NCBI GenBank assembly: GCA_963771735.1
Contig: CAVYUN010000003.1
Location: forward strand, 1-64,000
Origin: 66-474 sp963771735
GTDB taxonomy: Bacteria; Pseudomonadota; Gammaproteobacteria; Xanthomonadales; Rhodanobacteraceae
Reading direction: 5' to 3'
Length of the DNA stretch: 64,000 bases
The position numbers and the translations under genes were made by a program. Under the pieces are notes generated by a model, which made no database searches, was not told the DNA's origin, and was given only the letters and a program-made list of their open reading frames with translations. Shown here piece by piece: positions 20,440 through 28,700 of this stretch (position 1 is its first letter; every line of letters starts with the position of its first letter).

Positions 20440-20847
20440 GTGCACACACGCAAACTTGCCTTGCTGGTCGCGCTCACCGCCGCCACCGGCGTCACCGCAG
20501 CGTTCACGCCACCGGCTGCAGCGCAGATAAGCGTCGGCATCAGCGTCGGCACACCGCCCCCGCCACCGCGCTACGAGCGGGTACCGCCGCCGCGGCCGGG
20601 CTATATCTGGGCTCCGGGTTACTGGAACTGGAGCGGCAGGCGCTACATCTGGGTCGGCGGCACCTGGTACCGCGACCGCCCGGGCTACGTCTACGACCGG
20701 CCGCACTGGGACCGCGATGGCGACCGCTGGGTGATGCACCACGGTGAATGGCGACACGATGCACACTGGCACGATCACGACCACGGCCATCACCATGGGT
20801 GGAGGGACGACGACGATCACGACCACCACCACCATCATCATCACTAG
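20440..20847 (+). CDS. YXWGXW-repeat secreted protein with His/Asp-rich tail
   Basis: The start is GTG at 20,440 behind a strong AAGGAGG. A signal peptide (LALLVALTAATGVTAAFTPPAAA) leads to a mature protein with a Pro-rich stretch and the motifs GYIWAPGYWNWSGRRYIWVG and GTWYRDRPGYVYDRPHWDRDG, the YXWGXW family repeat, whose function is not known. The last 40 residues are mainly His and Asp (WHDHDHGHHHGW, then DDDDHDHHHHHHH), which suggests metal binding in the periplasm; this is inference. It is monocistronic, with a terminator just downstream. Confidence 0.8.
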   Translation: MHTRKLALLVALTAATGVTAAFTPPAAAQISVGISVGTPPPPPRYERVPPPRPGYIWAPGYWNWSGRRYIWVGGTWYRDRPGYVYDRPHWDRDGDRWVMHHGEWRHDAHWHDHDHGHHHGWRDDDDHDHHHHHHH

Positions 20848-20888
20848 GGCGACGACGATCGGCACGGATCGCCGATGCGTTGCAACGA

Positions 20889-20916
20889 AGCCCGGCGCGC
20901 AAGCGCCGGGCTTTTT
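20889..20916 (+). terminator. Rho-independent terminator
   Basis: A 10-bp GC-rich stem, AGCCCGGCGC and GCGCCGGGCT, around GCAA is followed by a T run. It lies 42 bp after the stop of the YXWGXW gene. The rest of the interval to 21,140 holds no gene I can support. Confidence 0.9.
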
Positions 20917-21140
20917 CATTTCTGTCGTGGCAAATACTTTCAGGTCATGGAGTTATTGGCGATACTTCAGAGCCATGGTCATGTGTAGACTGCGGCTTGC
21001 CCGCAACACGGGTTACAATAGGCGGCTGTGATCGCCGGGCCCGCGCAAATCGGGGCATGCGTGCAAATCCATCCGCAGCGTCCTCGCAGGACGCCCACCG
21101 TCATCCGCGCCGCTTCGAGGCGCATCGGGAGCCAACACCG

Positions 21141-22244
21141 ATGATTTTCGACACCATCGCCACCACCGGCCACGAGCAGGTCGTGTTTTGCCATAGCAAG
21201 GATGCCGGTCTCAAGGCCATCATTGCCATCCACAACACCGTGCTGGGTCCGGCGCTCGGCGGCCTGCGCATGTGGCCGTACAACTCCGAGGCGGAAGCGC
21301 TGAACGACGTGTTGCGGCTGTCGCGCGGCATGACCTACAAGAACGCGGTGGCCGGCCTCAACCTCGGCGGCGGCAAGTCGGTGATCATCGGCGATCCGGC
21401 GAAAGACAAGTCCGAGGCGCTGTTCCGCGCCTTCGGCCGCTTCATCAATTCCTTGAACGGCCGTTACATCACCGCCGAGGACGTGGGCATCGACGTCAAC
21501 GACATGGAATACGTCTACCGCGAAACCGAGTTCGTGACCGGCGTGCACCAGGTGCACGGCGGTTCGGGCGACCCCTCGCCGTTCACCGCCTACGGCACGC
21601 TGCAGGGCCTGATGGCGGCGCTGCAGTACAAGCACGGCAACGAGGACGTCGGCAAATACCGCTTCGCGGTGCAGGGCGCGGGCCACGTCGGCAGCGAGTT
21701 CATCAAGCTGCTGCGCGAACAGGGCGCCAAGGTGTTCGTCACCGACATCAACAAGGAAGCGGTGCAGCGCTGCGTGGACGAACTGGGTTGCGAGGCCGTC
21801 GGTATCGAGGACATCTATGACGTCGATTGCGACGTATTCAGTCCCTGCGCGCTGGGTGGCACCGTCAACGAGCAGACCATCGACCGCATCAAGGCGCCGA
21901 TCATCTGCGGCGCGGCCAACAACCAGCTTTCCACCGACGAGGTCGGCGACGAGCTGATGAAGCGTGGCGTGGTGTACGCGCCCGACTACGCGGTCAATGC
22001 CGGCGGCGTGATGAACGTGTCGCTGGAGATCGACGGTTACAACCGCGAGCGCGCGATGCGCATGATGCGCACCATTTATTACAACGTCGGCCGCATCTTC
22101 CAGATCGCCGACCGCGACCATATCCCGACCTACAAGGCCGCCGACCGCATGGCCGAGGAGCGCATCCAGGCCGTGGGCAGGATCAAGCTGCCGACGATGG
22201 GCAAGGACGGGATGCGGTTTCAGGGCAGGATGCGCGGGCAATAA
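21141..22244 (+). CDS. Leucine/valine/phenylalanine dehydrogenase
   Basis: This 367-residue protein belongs to the Glu/Leu/Phe/Val dehydrogenase family. The substrate loop GPALGGLRMWPY and the catalytic region MTYKNAVAGLNLGGGKSVIIGDP are intact, and the NAD-binding Rossmann motif is VQGAGHVGSEF. It deaminates branched-chain amino acids oxidatively to 2-oxoacids with NAD, and so supplies the isovaleryl-CoA pathway that follows. The start at ATG 21,141 gives the family's usual N-terminus (MIFDTIATTGHEQVVFC). Substrate choice between leucine and other branched or aromatic amino acids cannot be read from the sequence; the neighbouring leucine genes favour leucine. Confidence 0.9.
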   Translation: MIFDTIATTGHEQVVFCHSKDAGLKAIIAIHNTVLGPALGGLRMWPYNSEAEALNDVLRLSRGMTYKNAVAGLNLGGGKSVIIGDPAKDKSEALFRAFGRFINSLNGRYITAEDVGIDVNDMEYVYRETEFVTGVHQVHGGSGDPSPFTAYGTLQGLMAALQYKHGNEDVGKYRFAVQGAGHVGSEFIKLLREQGAKVFVTDINKEAVQRCVDELGCEAVGIEDIYDVDCDVFSPCALGGTVNEQTIDRIKAPIICGAANNQLSTDEVGDELMKRGVVYAPDYAVNAGGVMNVSLEIDGYNRERAMRMMRTIYYNVGRIFQIADRDHIPTYKAADRMAEERIQAVGRIKLPTMGKDGMRFQGRMRGQ

Positions 22245-22550
22245 TGGAGCCGGGGCCAGGATCGGAAAACCCGGGAAAGGCGCAGGCTGCATGATCGGGG
22301 GCTGACTGGATTCCGGCGAAGGCCGGAAAGATGGCGGCGCCGTCGCCCCGGCGCAGGCCGCGACCCGGTCGGCTATGTTGCACGAAGTGCACAAGACCAT
22401 GGAGCTGGATTCCGGCCGTCGCCGGACTGCGCAGGCGGGATGCCGAAGCGGGCATCCGCGTGGCCGATGGCCACGGAGCTGCCGGCCAGGGATGGCGGCA
22501 TTGGGCAGACCGCCGGATGCGATTCTGTAATGACGCCACGAGGATATCCC
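22245..22550. other. Intergenic stretch with inverted-repeat remnants
   Basis: About 300 bp without a gene. It contains two copies of a repeat built on TGGATTCCGGC...GCCGGA (near 22,309 and 22,399), related to the TGGATCCCGGC...GCCGGGATGAC repeat at 23,888. The final 20 bp hold a GAGGA ribosome binding site for the acyl-CoA dehydrogenase. Confidence 0.5.
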
Positions 22551-23708
22551 ATGCGGCCATTCCAACTCGGTGAAGATGTCGACCTGCTGCGCGAAAGCGT
22601 GCGCGGATTCGCGGACAAGGAAATCGCGCCGCGCGCAGACCAGATCGACCGCGACAACCTGTTCCCGTCGGATCTCTGGAAGAAGCTCGGCGAACTGGGG
22701 TTGCTCGGCATCACCGTGTCCGGCGAATACGGCGGCAGCGGCATGGGATATCTCGCGCACCTGGTCGCGATGGAGGAAATCTCGCGGGCGTCGGGTTCGG
22801 TTGGTCTGTCGTACGGGGCGCATTCCAACCTGTGCGTCAACAACATCTTCCACAACGGCAACGACGCGCAACGCGAAAAGTACCTGCCAAAGCTGTGCTC
22901 GGGCGAATTCGTCGGCGCGCTGGCGATGAGCGAGCCCGGCGCGGGTTCCGACGTGGTCGGGTCGATGAAGTGCAAGGCCGAGAAGCACGGCGACCACTGG
23001 GTCGCCAACGGCAGCAAGATGTGGATCACCAACGGTCCCGACGCCGATGTCGTGCTGGTATACATGCGTACGGCCGACCGCACCGCGGGCAGCCGCTGCA
23101 TCACCGCCTTCATCGTCGAGAAAGGCACGAAGGGTTTCAGTACCGCACAGAAGCTCGACAAGCTCGGCATGCGCGGTTCCAACACCTGCGAACTGGTGTT
23201 CGAGGATTGCGAGATCCCGGACGACAACCGCGTCGGCGAAGTCAACGAAGGCGTGCGCGTGTTGATGAGCGGCCTCGACACCGAGCGGCTGGTGCTGTCG
23301 GGCGGACCGATCGGCCTGATGCAGGCGGCCATCGACGTCACCCTGCCCTACGTGCGCGAACGCAAGCAGTTCAACGCGCCGATCGGCAGCTTCGAGATCA
23401 TGCAGGCCAAGGTCGCCGACATGTACACCGCGCTGCAGTCGACCCGCGCCTACGCCTACATGGTCGCCCAGCAGTTCGACGCCAACGTGAAGTCGCGCAT
23501 CGATCCGGCTTCGTGCCTGCTGCTGGCGTCACGCAATGCCGTGCAGGTCGCGCTGGAAGCGATCCAGTCGCTGGGCGGCAACGGCTACATCAACGAATTC
23601 CCGACCGGCCGCATCCTGCGTGATGCCAAGCTCTACGAGATCGGCGCCGGTACCAACGAAATCCGGCGCATGCTGATCGGGCGCGAGTTGTTCTACGGGA
23701 ATGCTTGA
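22551..23708 (+). CDS. liuA: Isovaleryl-CoA dehydrogenase
   Basis: This 385-residue acyl-CoA dehydrogenase starts at ATG 22,551. Landmarks are the FAD/substrate loop LAMSEPGAGSDVVGSMKC, VANGSKMWITNGPDADVVLV, and the C-terminal LGGNGYINEFPTGRILRDAK then YEIGAGTNEIRRMLIGREL. The GYINEFPTGRILRDAKLYEIGAGT-type ending is characteristic of the isovaleryl-CoA branch. It oxidises isovaleryl-CoA to 3-methylcrotonyl-CoA and passes electrons to ETF. It follows the amino acid dehydrogenase on the same strand, with the rest of the leucine route downstream. Confidence 0.85.
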   Translation: MRPFQLGEDVDLLRESVRGFADKEIAPRADQIDRDNLFPSDLWKKLGELGLLGITVSGEYGGSGMGYLAHLVAMEEISRASGSVGLSYGAHSNLCVNNIFHNGNDAQREKYLPKLCSGEFVGALAMSEPGAGSDVVGSMKCKAEKHGDHWVANGSKMWITNGPDADVVLVYMRTADRTAGSRCITAFIVEKGTKGFSTAQKLDKLGMRGSNTCELVFEDCEIPDDNRVGEVNEGVRVLMSGLDTERLVLSGGPIGLMQAAIDVTLPYVRERKQFNAPIGSFEIMQAKVADMYTALQSTRAYAYMVAQQFDANVKSRIDPASCLLLASRNAVQVALEAIQSLGGNGYINEFPTGRILRDAKLYEIGAGTNEIRRMLIGRELFYGNA

Positions 23709-23915
23709 CGCCCTTCCCTCTCCCTCCGGGAGAGGGTGGCGCGCAGCGCCGGGTCAGGGTTCGGCCAACGACCACCACCTCAACAACACTACTGTCTTGC
23801 TTCCGCGCGTCTCCTGACGCGCGGGTTACTTTCCCCGTAACAGAAAGTGGCCCGCTCGCCTGCGAGCGGAACCGCTCTTCATGCATAGTCTGGATCCCGG
23901 CCTGCGCCGGGATGA
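23708..23915. repeat. REP-like palindromes between convergent genes
   Basis: Directly after the liuA stop, CCCTCTCCCTCCGGGAGAGGG forms a stem and is followed by TGGCGCGCAGCGCCGGGTCA, a familiar xanthomonad intergenic repeat. A second repeat near 23,888, TGGATCCCGGCCTGCGCCGG followed by GATGAC, lies just beyond the 3' end of the opposite-strand protease. Either could end transcription from both sides. Confidence 0.65.
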
Positions 23916-23934
23916 CGAGCAAACGCGCCCAACG

Positions 23935-26739
23935 TCAGAATGCGAACGAGCCCTGCAGCATCGCGCTGCTGGATTGCTGCCGCGAGCCCTGTTCGCGCGT
24001 GAACCCCAATCGCAGGGCGAATGCACGCGACGGCCACAGCGAAACGCCCGCGCGCAACACCGATTCGTCACGCGACAGGCCGACGCCATCGATGGGCATC
24101 CAGTCGTTGAATCCGGTGAAACTGGCGTCGAACGCGTCGCCGTACTGATGCAATGCATGCCGCCAGGCAGCGCTGCCGTCCCATTGCATCCACATGCCAT
24201 TGGCGAGACGCCAACCGCGTTGCGCGCGCACGCCGATGCCGGCCTGCAGGCGGCCGACCGTGTGCGCATCCGCCTTCAGACCGAACCCCAGCCCGCCGGT
24301 TTCGGCGAACGCGCCCTGGTTCAACCGCTGGTAGCGCGCATCGACGAAAGGCGTGATGCGCGTCGCACCGGCGTGGAACGCATAACCGCCCTCCAGCGAC
24401 CCATCGACGTAACTGCCCGAGAAATTGCTGCCCACCGGTGCGGCGAGGCCGCCCAGCAGCAAGAGACGTTGCATGTCGGCGCGATACCAGCCACCGCCGA
24501 CTTGCGCCATGGCGTACCAGGGCCCCTGGACGACGCCGCCATAGAACATCGCGTGCTCGGTCCACGTCTGGCCGTGATCCCAAGCTGCATCGAGTTGGCC
24601 ATAACCGTGGCTTGCGCCAACGGCGTACCCGAGCAGGGCATGCGCGCCGACGCGAAAATCGGCCCCGACGATGCCGCCATCACTGCGGAAGGTCGCACCC
24701 GCGTAGCCCGCACGCTGCAGATTGCCCTGCCAGTCCAGACCGCGGTACCAGCTGCCGGGCCGTGTCTGCCCACCGAGCAAGTCATCGAAATGTTGCGCCA
24801 GGGCACTCCCCGTGGCATCGATGCTGTCGAACAACATCGCCGCGCTGGCTGCGTGCAGCTGTCCCGAAAGGCTCTGCAGCGTGGCGCGCGCCGAGGCCGG
24901 CGTCGCCGCGTGCTGGATCGCACCCGCGCCCTGCAGCACGCCGGGTGCCACGGTGCCGCCCTTGGCGAGGTTCGAATCGATCGCATCGAAACCGCTCTGC
25001 ACCCGCGCGGCGGCAGCGCTCGACGCGGGATCGCGGATCGCCATGGCCTGCGCGGCCTGGGTGATGTTGAGACTGGTGGTATCCAGCCACACCGAATCGG
25101 CGGTGTACTGGATGGTGGTATTGAGGAACACGCCCGGCGAGGTGGTGAGCTGCGCGAAGGTGCCCTGCACACTGCCGGCATCGAGTACATCGGTGTGATC
25201 GTTGCTCACGTAGCCGGAATCCTCACCGAGGATATTCAGCGTACCCGCCAATTGTGCGTTGCCCGTCACGCCGAGCAGCGAGCCGAGGCTGACCGACAGC
25301 GTACCCGTGCCGGCCTGGGTGTAATCGCCGCCCACCGTGGTATCGCCACCTTTGACCACGACTGTCCCGGAATTGCTGATTGACCCCGTCACGCCCGGCA
25401 CCGAGTCCAGCGTACCCGAGCCACCGACCGTGACATCGCCAGGCAACGCGTGTGCGGCCTGCAACGAACCACCCAGCACCTGTGTGCCGCCGGTATAGCT
25501 GTCATTGCCGGCGAGAACCAGCGTTCCGGTACCGTTCTTGAGCAGGCCGCCCGCGCCGCCGATGTCGTTGCTCCAGGTCGAGGTCATGTTGTCGAACGAC
25601 ACCGAGACGTCGCCCCAGTTGAATTGCTCAGGCCCTTGCACCGCCTTGCCGACATCGAGCTCGCCATAGCCGAAAGTAGGATTCGGTTGCGAACCGCCCA
25701 GCGGATCGGCGGTACCGAGCAGCGTCTGGCGAACCAGGTCGTTGTTGAAATAAGGAAACGCCTGCCACACCAACGCTGCCGCACCCGACACCTGCGGCGC
25801 GGCCAGCGAGGTGCCCTGGACGATGAGGTAGGTTGGATTCGTGGTGCTCGCGGTCGTGTTCTTGTCCAGCACGATCACGTCGCCCGGCGCGGCGAGGCAG
25901 TAATCCATCGCGATGCCGCACTTGTTGGAATAACCGTCGAGTTGGGTCGGATCGTTGCTGTTGACCGCGACCACCGCCAGCCAGCCTTTTTCGAGGTCCG
26001 GCGCAACACTGGGAAGCGCGGCGATCGTGCTTGGGTTGGGGTTCGAGTCGTTGCCCGCCGCGAACACCACCAACCCGTCCTGCTGGTTGACGAACGGGCT
26101 GTAGGCGGCGTCGAAAGCCTGGTTGACGCTGGCGTCGCTGGTATCCCAGGTGATGCCACCCCAGGAATTGTTCATCACCATGACGCCGGAATCGATCATC
26201 TGCTGGTTGACCTGCTGGAAAAACGTCGCGTCCGCGGCAGTGACGGTGCTCGGCGGCGTGCTGCCGTTGTCGCTCGGCGCGTTGTCGTCGATGATGCGTG
26301 CCGACACCAGGTCGGCGCCCGGCGCGATGCCACCGGGGAACTTGTCGAACGGCGTGCCGGCGGCGATCTCGGATACCCAGGTACCGTGGCCGACCACGTC
26401 GTCGATGCTGGTGTCGTTGGTGCTGGGATCGACGTCGATGTATTCGGCTGTCACGCGCCCGGCGACCGTCGGGTTGCTGCGCATGATCCCGGAATCGACG
26501 AATCCGATGGTGACGCCCTTGCCGGTGTAGCCGGCAGCGTGCGCGGCGTAGGTATTCGTGATCGACAACTGCGCATCGATGGGCGGCTGCTGGGTGGTCG
26601 GTGTCGGCGGCGTGCTGGTCGCGGCCGGATGCACTGAGCTCCCGCCACCACATGCTGCCAGGGCCAGGGTCAGCAAGACGGGCGCCGACCACCTGCCCGC
26701 GCCCGACATTGCACTCATCGTGTTCCGCCGCCCGTTCAT
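23935..26739 (-). CDS. Autotransporter subtilisin-like serine protease
   Basis: This protein of about 934 residues starts with a lipoprotein-type signal (LLTLALAACGGGSS). An S8 protease domain follows with the catalytic triad in IGFVDSGIM (Asp), VVGHGTWVSEIAAG (His) and VQGTSLAAPQVSGAAAL (Ser). Then come beta-helical passenger repeats (GTGTLVLAGNDSYTGGTQVL, LGGSLQAAHALPG) and a C-terminal autotransporter barrel ending in MLQGSFAF with the expected terminal Phe. It should pass its own passenger through the outer membrane. A CGIAMDYC pair may form a disulphide. It interrupts the run of leucine genes on the opposite strand and has its own promoter region (26,740-26,863) shared with the thiolase. 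Confidence 0.9.
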   Translation of the reverse strand: MNGRRNTMSAMSGAGRWSAPVLLTLALAACGGGSSVHPAATSTPPTPTTQQPPIDAQLSITNTYAAHAAGYTGKGVTIGFVDSGIMRSNPTVAGRVTAEYIDVDPSTNDTSIDDVVGHGTWVSEIAAGTPFDKFPGGIAPGADLVSARIIDDNAPSDNGSTPPSTVTAADATFFQQVNQQMIDSGVMVMNNSWGGITWDTSDASVNQAFDAAYSPFVNQQDGLVVFAAGNDSNPNPSTIAALPSVAPDLEKGWLAVVAVNSNDPTQLDGYSNKCGIAMDYCLAAPGDVIVLDKNTTASTTNPTYLIVQGTSLAAPQVSGAAALVWQAFPYFNNDLVRQTLLGTADPLGGSQPNPTFGYGELDVGKAVQGPEQFNWGDVSVSFDNMTSTWSNDIGGAGGLLKNGTGTLVLAGNDSYTGGTQVLGGSLQAAHALPGDVTVGGSGTLDSVPGVTGSISNSGTVVVKGGDTTVGGDYTQAGTGTLSVSLGSLLGVTGNAQLAGTLNILGEDSGYVSNDHTDVLDAGSVQGTFAQLTTSPGVFLNTTIQYTADSVWLDTTSLNITQAAQAMAIRDPASSAAAARVQSGFDAIDSNLAKGGTVAPGVLQGAGAIQHAATPASARATLQSLSGQLHAASAAMLFDSIDATGSALAQHFDDLLGGQTRPGSWYRGLDWQGNLQRAGYAGATFRSDGGIVGADFRVGAHALLGYAVGASHGYGQLDAAWDHGQTWTEHAMFYGGVVQGPWYAMAQVGGGWYRADMQRLLLLGGLAAPVGSNFSGSYVDGSLEGGYAFHAGATRITPFVDARYQRLNQGAFAETGGLGFGLKADAHTVGRLQAGIGVRAQRGWRLANGMWMQWDGSAAWRHALHQYGDAFDASFTGFNDWMPIDGVGLSRDESVLRAGVSLWPSRAFALRLGFTREQGSRQQSSSAMLQGSFAF

Positions 26740-26863
26740 CACGTATCCCCATGTCGCCCAACCAGATTCTGCACCGACGACATATCCATGGCCAGAGGCG
26801 CCGTTTGCGGCGACGCAACATCCAACGCATAATCATGGATTGAACTCGATCTGGAGCCTCGCC

Positions 26864-28039
26864 ATGTCCGACGTCGTCATTGCCGCTGCCAAGCGCACGC
26901 CCATCGGTGCTTTTCTCGGCCAGTTCACGGGTTTCGCGACGCCCCGGCTCGGTGCCGCTGCCATCGGCGCGGCGCTGCAACAATCGGGTATCGCGCCGGC
27001 TGATGTCGGCGAAGTGTTGATGGGCTGCGTGCTGCCCGCCAATCTCGGTCAGGCGCCAGCACGCCAGGCAGCGCTTGCGGCCGACCTGCCGCCCTCGACG
27101 GGCTGCACCACGCTGAACAAGGTATGCGGCTCGGGCATGAAAGCCATCATGCTGGGGCACGACCTGATCAAGGCCGGTTCGGCGAACGTCGTGGTCGCGG
27201 GCGGGATGGAATCCATGACCAACGCGCCGCACATGGCGGCGGTCCGCAGCGGCATCCGCTACGGCGACGGCAGCCTGGTCGACCACATGGCCTGGGACGG
27301 GCTGACCAATCCCTACGACGGCAAGTCGATGGGCGTGTTCGCCGAGGCCTGCGCCGACAAGTATCACTTCACCCGCGAAGACCAGGATGCGTTTGCCACC
27401 GAGTCGGTGCGCCGCGCGCAGGAAGCCGTGAAATCCGGCGCGTTCGCCGACGAGATCGCCACCGTCACCGTGCCCGGTCGCAAGGGCGACGTGCAGGTGT
27501 CGATCGATGAGACACCGGGCAAGGTCGACCCGACCAAGATTCCCACGCTGCGTCCGGCCTTCCGCAAAGAAAACGGGACCGTTACCGCGGCCAGTTCCTC
27601 CAGCATTTCCGACGGCGCCGCTGCCGTGGTGCTGCTATCGGCTGACGACGCCAAGGCCCGGGGTGTCAAGCCGCTGGCGCGGATCGTCGCCCATGCCACC
27701 CATTCTCAGGAACCGCAGTGGTTTACCACGGCTCCCGTCGGTGCAATCGAGAAGGTGCTGCAAAAGGCCGGCTGGAAAGTCGAGGACGTGGATCTTTTCG
27801 AGGTCAACGAGGCCTTCGCGGTGGTGGCCATGGCCGCGATGAAGGATCTTTCGATCCAGCACGACAAGCTCAACGTGCATGGTGGTGCCTGCGCCCTGGG
27901 CCATCCGATCGGCTGCACCGGTGCCCGCGTCGTGGTGACCCTGCTGCACGCCCTGATGCATGCCGGCAAGAAGCGCGGCGTGGCGTCCTTGTGCATCGGT
28001 GGCGGCGAGGCGACCGCCATCGCCATCGAGTGCCTGTAA
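26864..28039 (+). CDS. atoB: Acetyl-CoA C-acetyltransferase (thiolase)
   Basis: This 391-residue thiolase has the nucleophile Cys in TLNKVCGSGMKAIML, the His in LFEVNEAFAVVAM, and the second Cys in HGGACALGHPIGCTGARV. It cleaves acetoacetyl-CoA, the end product of leucine breakdown, to two acetyl-CoA, or runs in the condensing direction. The ATG at 26,864 (MSDVVIAAAKRTPIG) matches the family start; the ORF extends upstream without support. Confidence 0.88.
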   Translation: MSDVVIAAAKRTPIGAFLGQFTGFATPRLGAAAIGAALQQSGIAPADVGEVLMGCVLPANLGQAPARQAALAADLPPSTGCTTLNKVCGSGMKAIMLGHDLIKAGSANVVVAGGMESMTNAPHMAAVRSGIRYGDGSLVDHMAWDGLTNPYDGKSMGVFAEACADKYHFTREDQDAFATESVRRAQEAVKSGAFADEIATVTVPGRKGDVQVSIDETPGKVDPTKIPTLRPAFRKENGTVTAASSSSISDGAAAVVLLSADDAKARGVKPLARIVAHATHSQEPQWFTTAPVGAIEKVLQKAGWKVEDVDLFEVNEAFAVVAMAAMKDLSIQHDKLNVHGGACALGHPIGCTGARVVVTLLHALMHAGKKRGVASLCIGGGEATAIAIECL

Positions 28040-28193
28040 ATATCCGGTAAAGACTTGTGGGTTTTATCCGTTAAGTGATGACTGAACACGCCGCATCGGC
28101 CATTTGTGCGGTGCTGGCGTTATGCCGCGAGACGCGGTTTAATAAGGCAGCCACTTCCGTGGCTATCCACGGCCTACTCCAGGAGATCTCCCA

Positions 28194-28577
28194 ATGAAGT
28201 TCAACCGTACCGTTCTTGCGGTCGCTGTTGCCTCCGCGATGGTTCTGTCGTTGTCCGCGTGCAGCAACTCGGGCAGCGACGGTCAGTCCGCCGCCGATCA
28301 GGCGCAGAATGCCGCTGCTGCCGTTTCGTCGGCCGCCAGCAATGCCGCGCAGGCTGCCAGCTCGGCCGCTGCCGCTGCGAGTTCGGCCGCCTCGGCTGCA
28401 GCCAGCGCGATGAGCGCCGCACCCGCCTCGACTGCCGCCATGCCGGCTTCCTCCGGCACGTCCGCCAAAGCCAACGCGATGGACGCCATGAAGGACGCCG
28501 CGAGCAAGGCCAAAGACGCGGCCGGCGCCATGAAGAACGCGGCCGACAAGGCCAAGGATGCGATGAAGGGGCACTGA
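28194..28577 (+). CDS. Ala-rich small lipoprotein
   Basis: This 127-residue protein has a lipobox signal (VASAMVLSLSAC, then Ser) and a mature part dominated by Ala, Ser and Lys in a regular helical pattern (AASSAAAAASSAASAAASA, AMKDAASKAKDAAGAMKNA). It resembles Lpp-like or LEA-like low-complexity helices; no function can be assigned. A ribosome binding site AGGAGA lies just before the ATG, and a strong terminator follows. Confidence 0.75.
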   Translation: MKFNRTVLAVAVASAMVLSLSACSNSGSDGQSAADQAQNAAAAVSSAASNAAQAASSAAAAASSAASAAASAMSAAPASTAAMPASSGTSAKANAMDAMKDAASKAKDAAGAMKNAADKAKDAMKGH

Positions 28578-28606
28578 CCTCTCACGTTGCTGCATCCGCG
28601 CATGAA

Positions 28607-28638
28607 AACCGGCCGCCTTCTGCGGCCGGTTTTTTTTG
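28607..28638 (+). terminator. Rho-independent terminator
   Basis: A perfect 10-bp stem AACCGGCCGC and GCGGCCGGTT around CTTCT is followed by a T run, 30 bp after the lipoprotein gene. Confidence 0.92.
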
Positions 28639-28700
28639 CGCACGATGGACAACCGATAGAATGATGGCTTCGCGTACGCAAGCACGTCACGGATTTCAAC

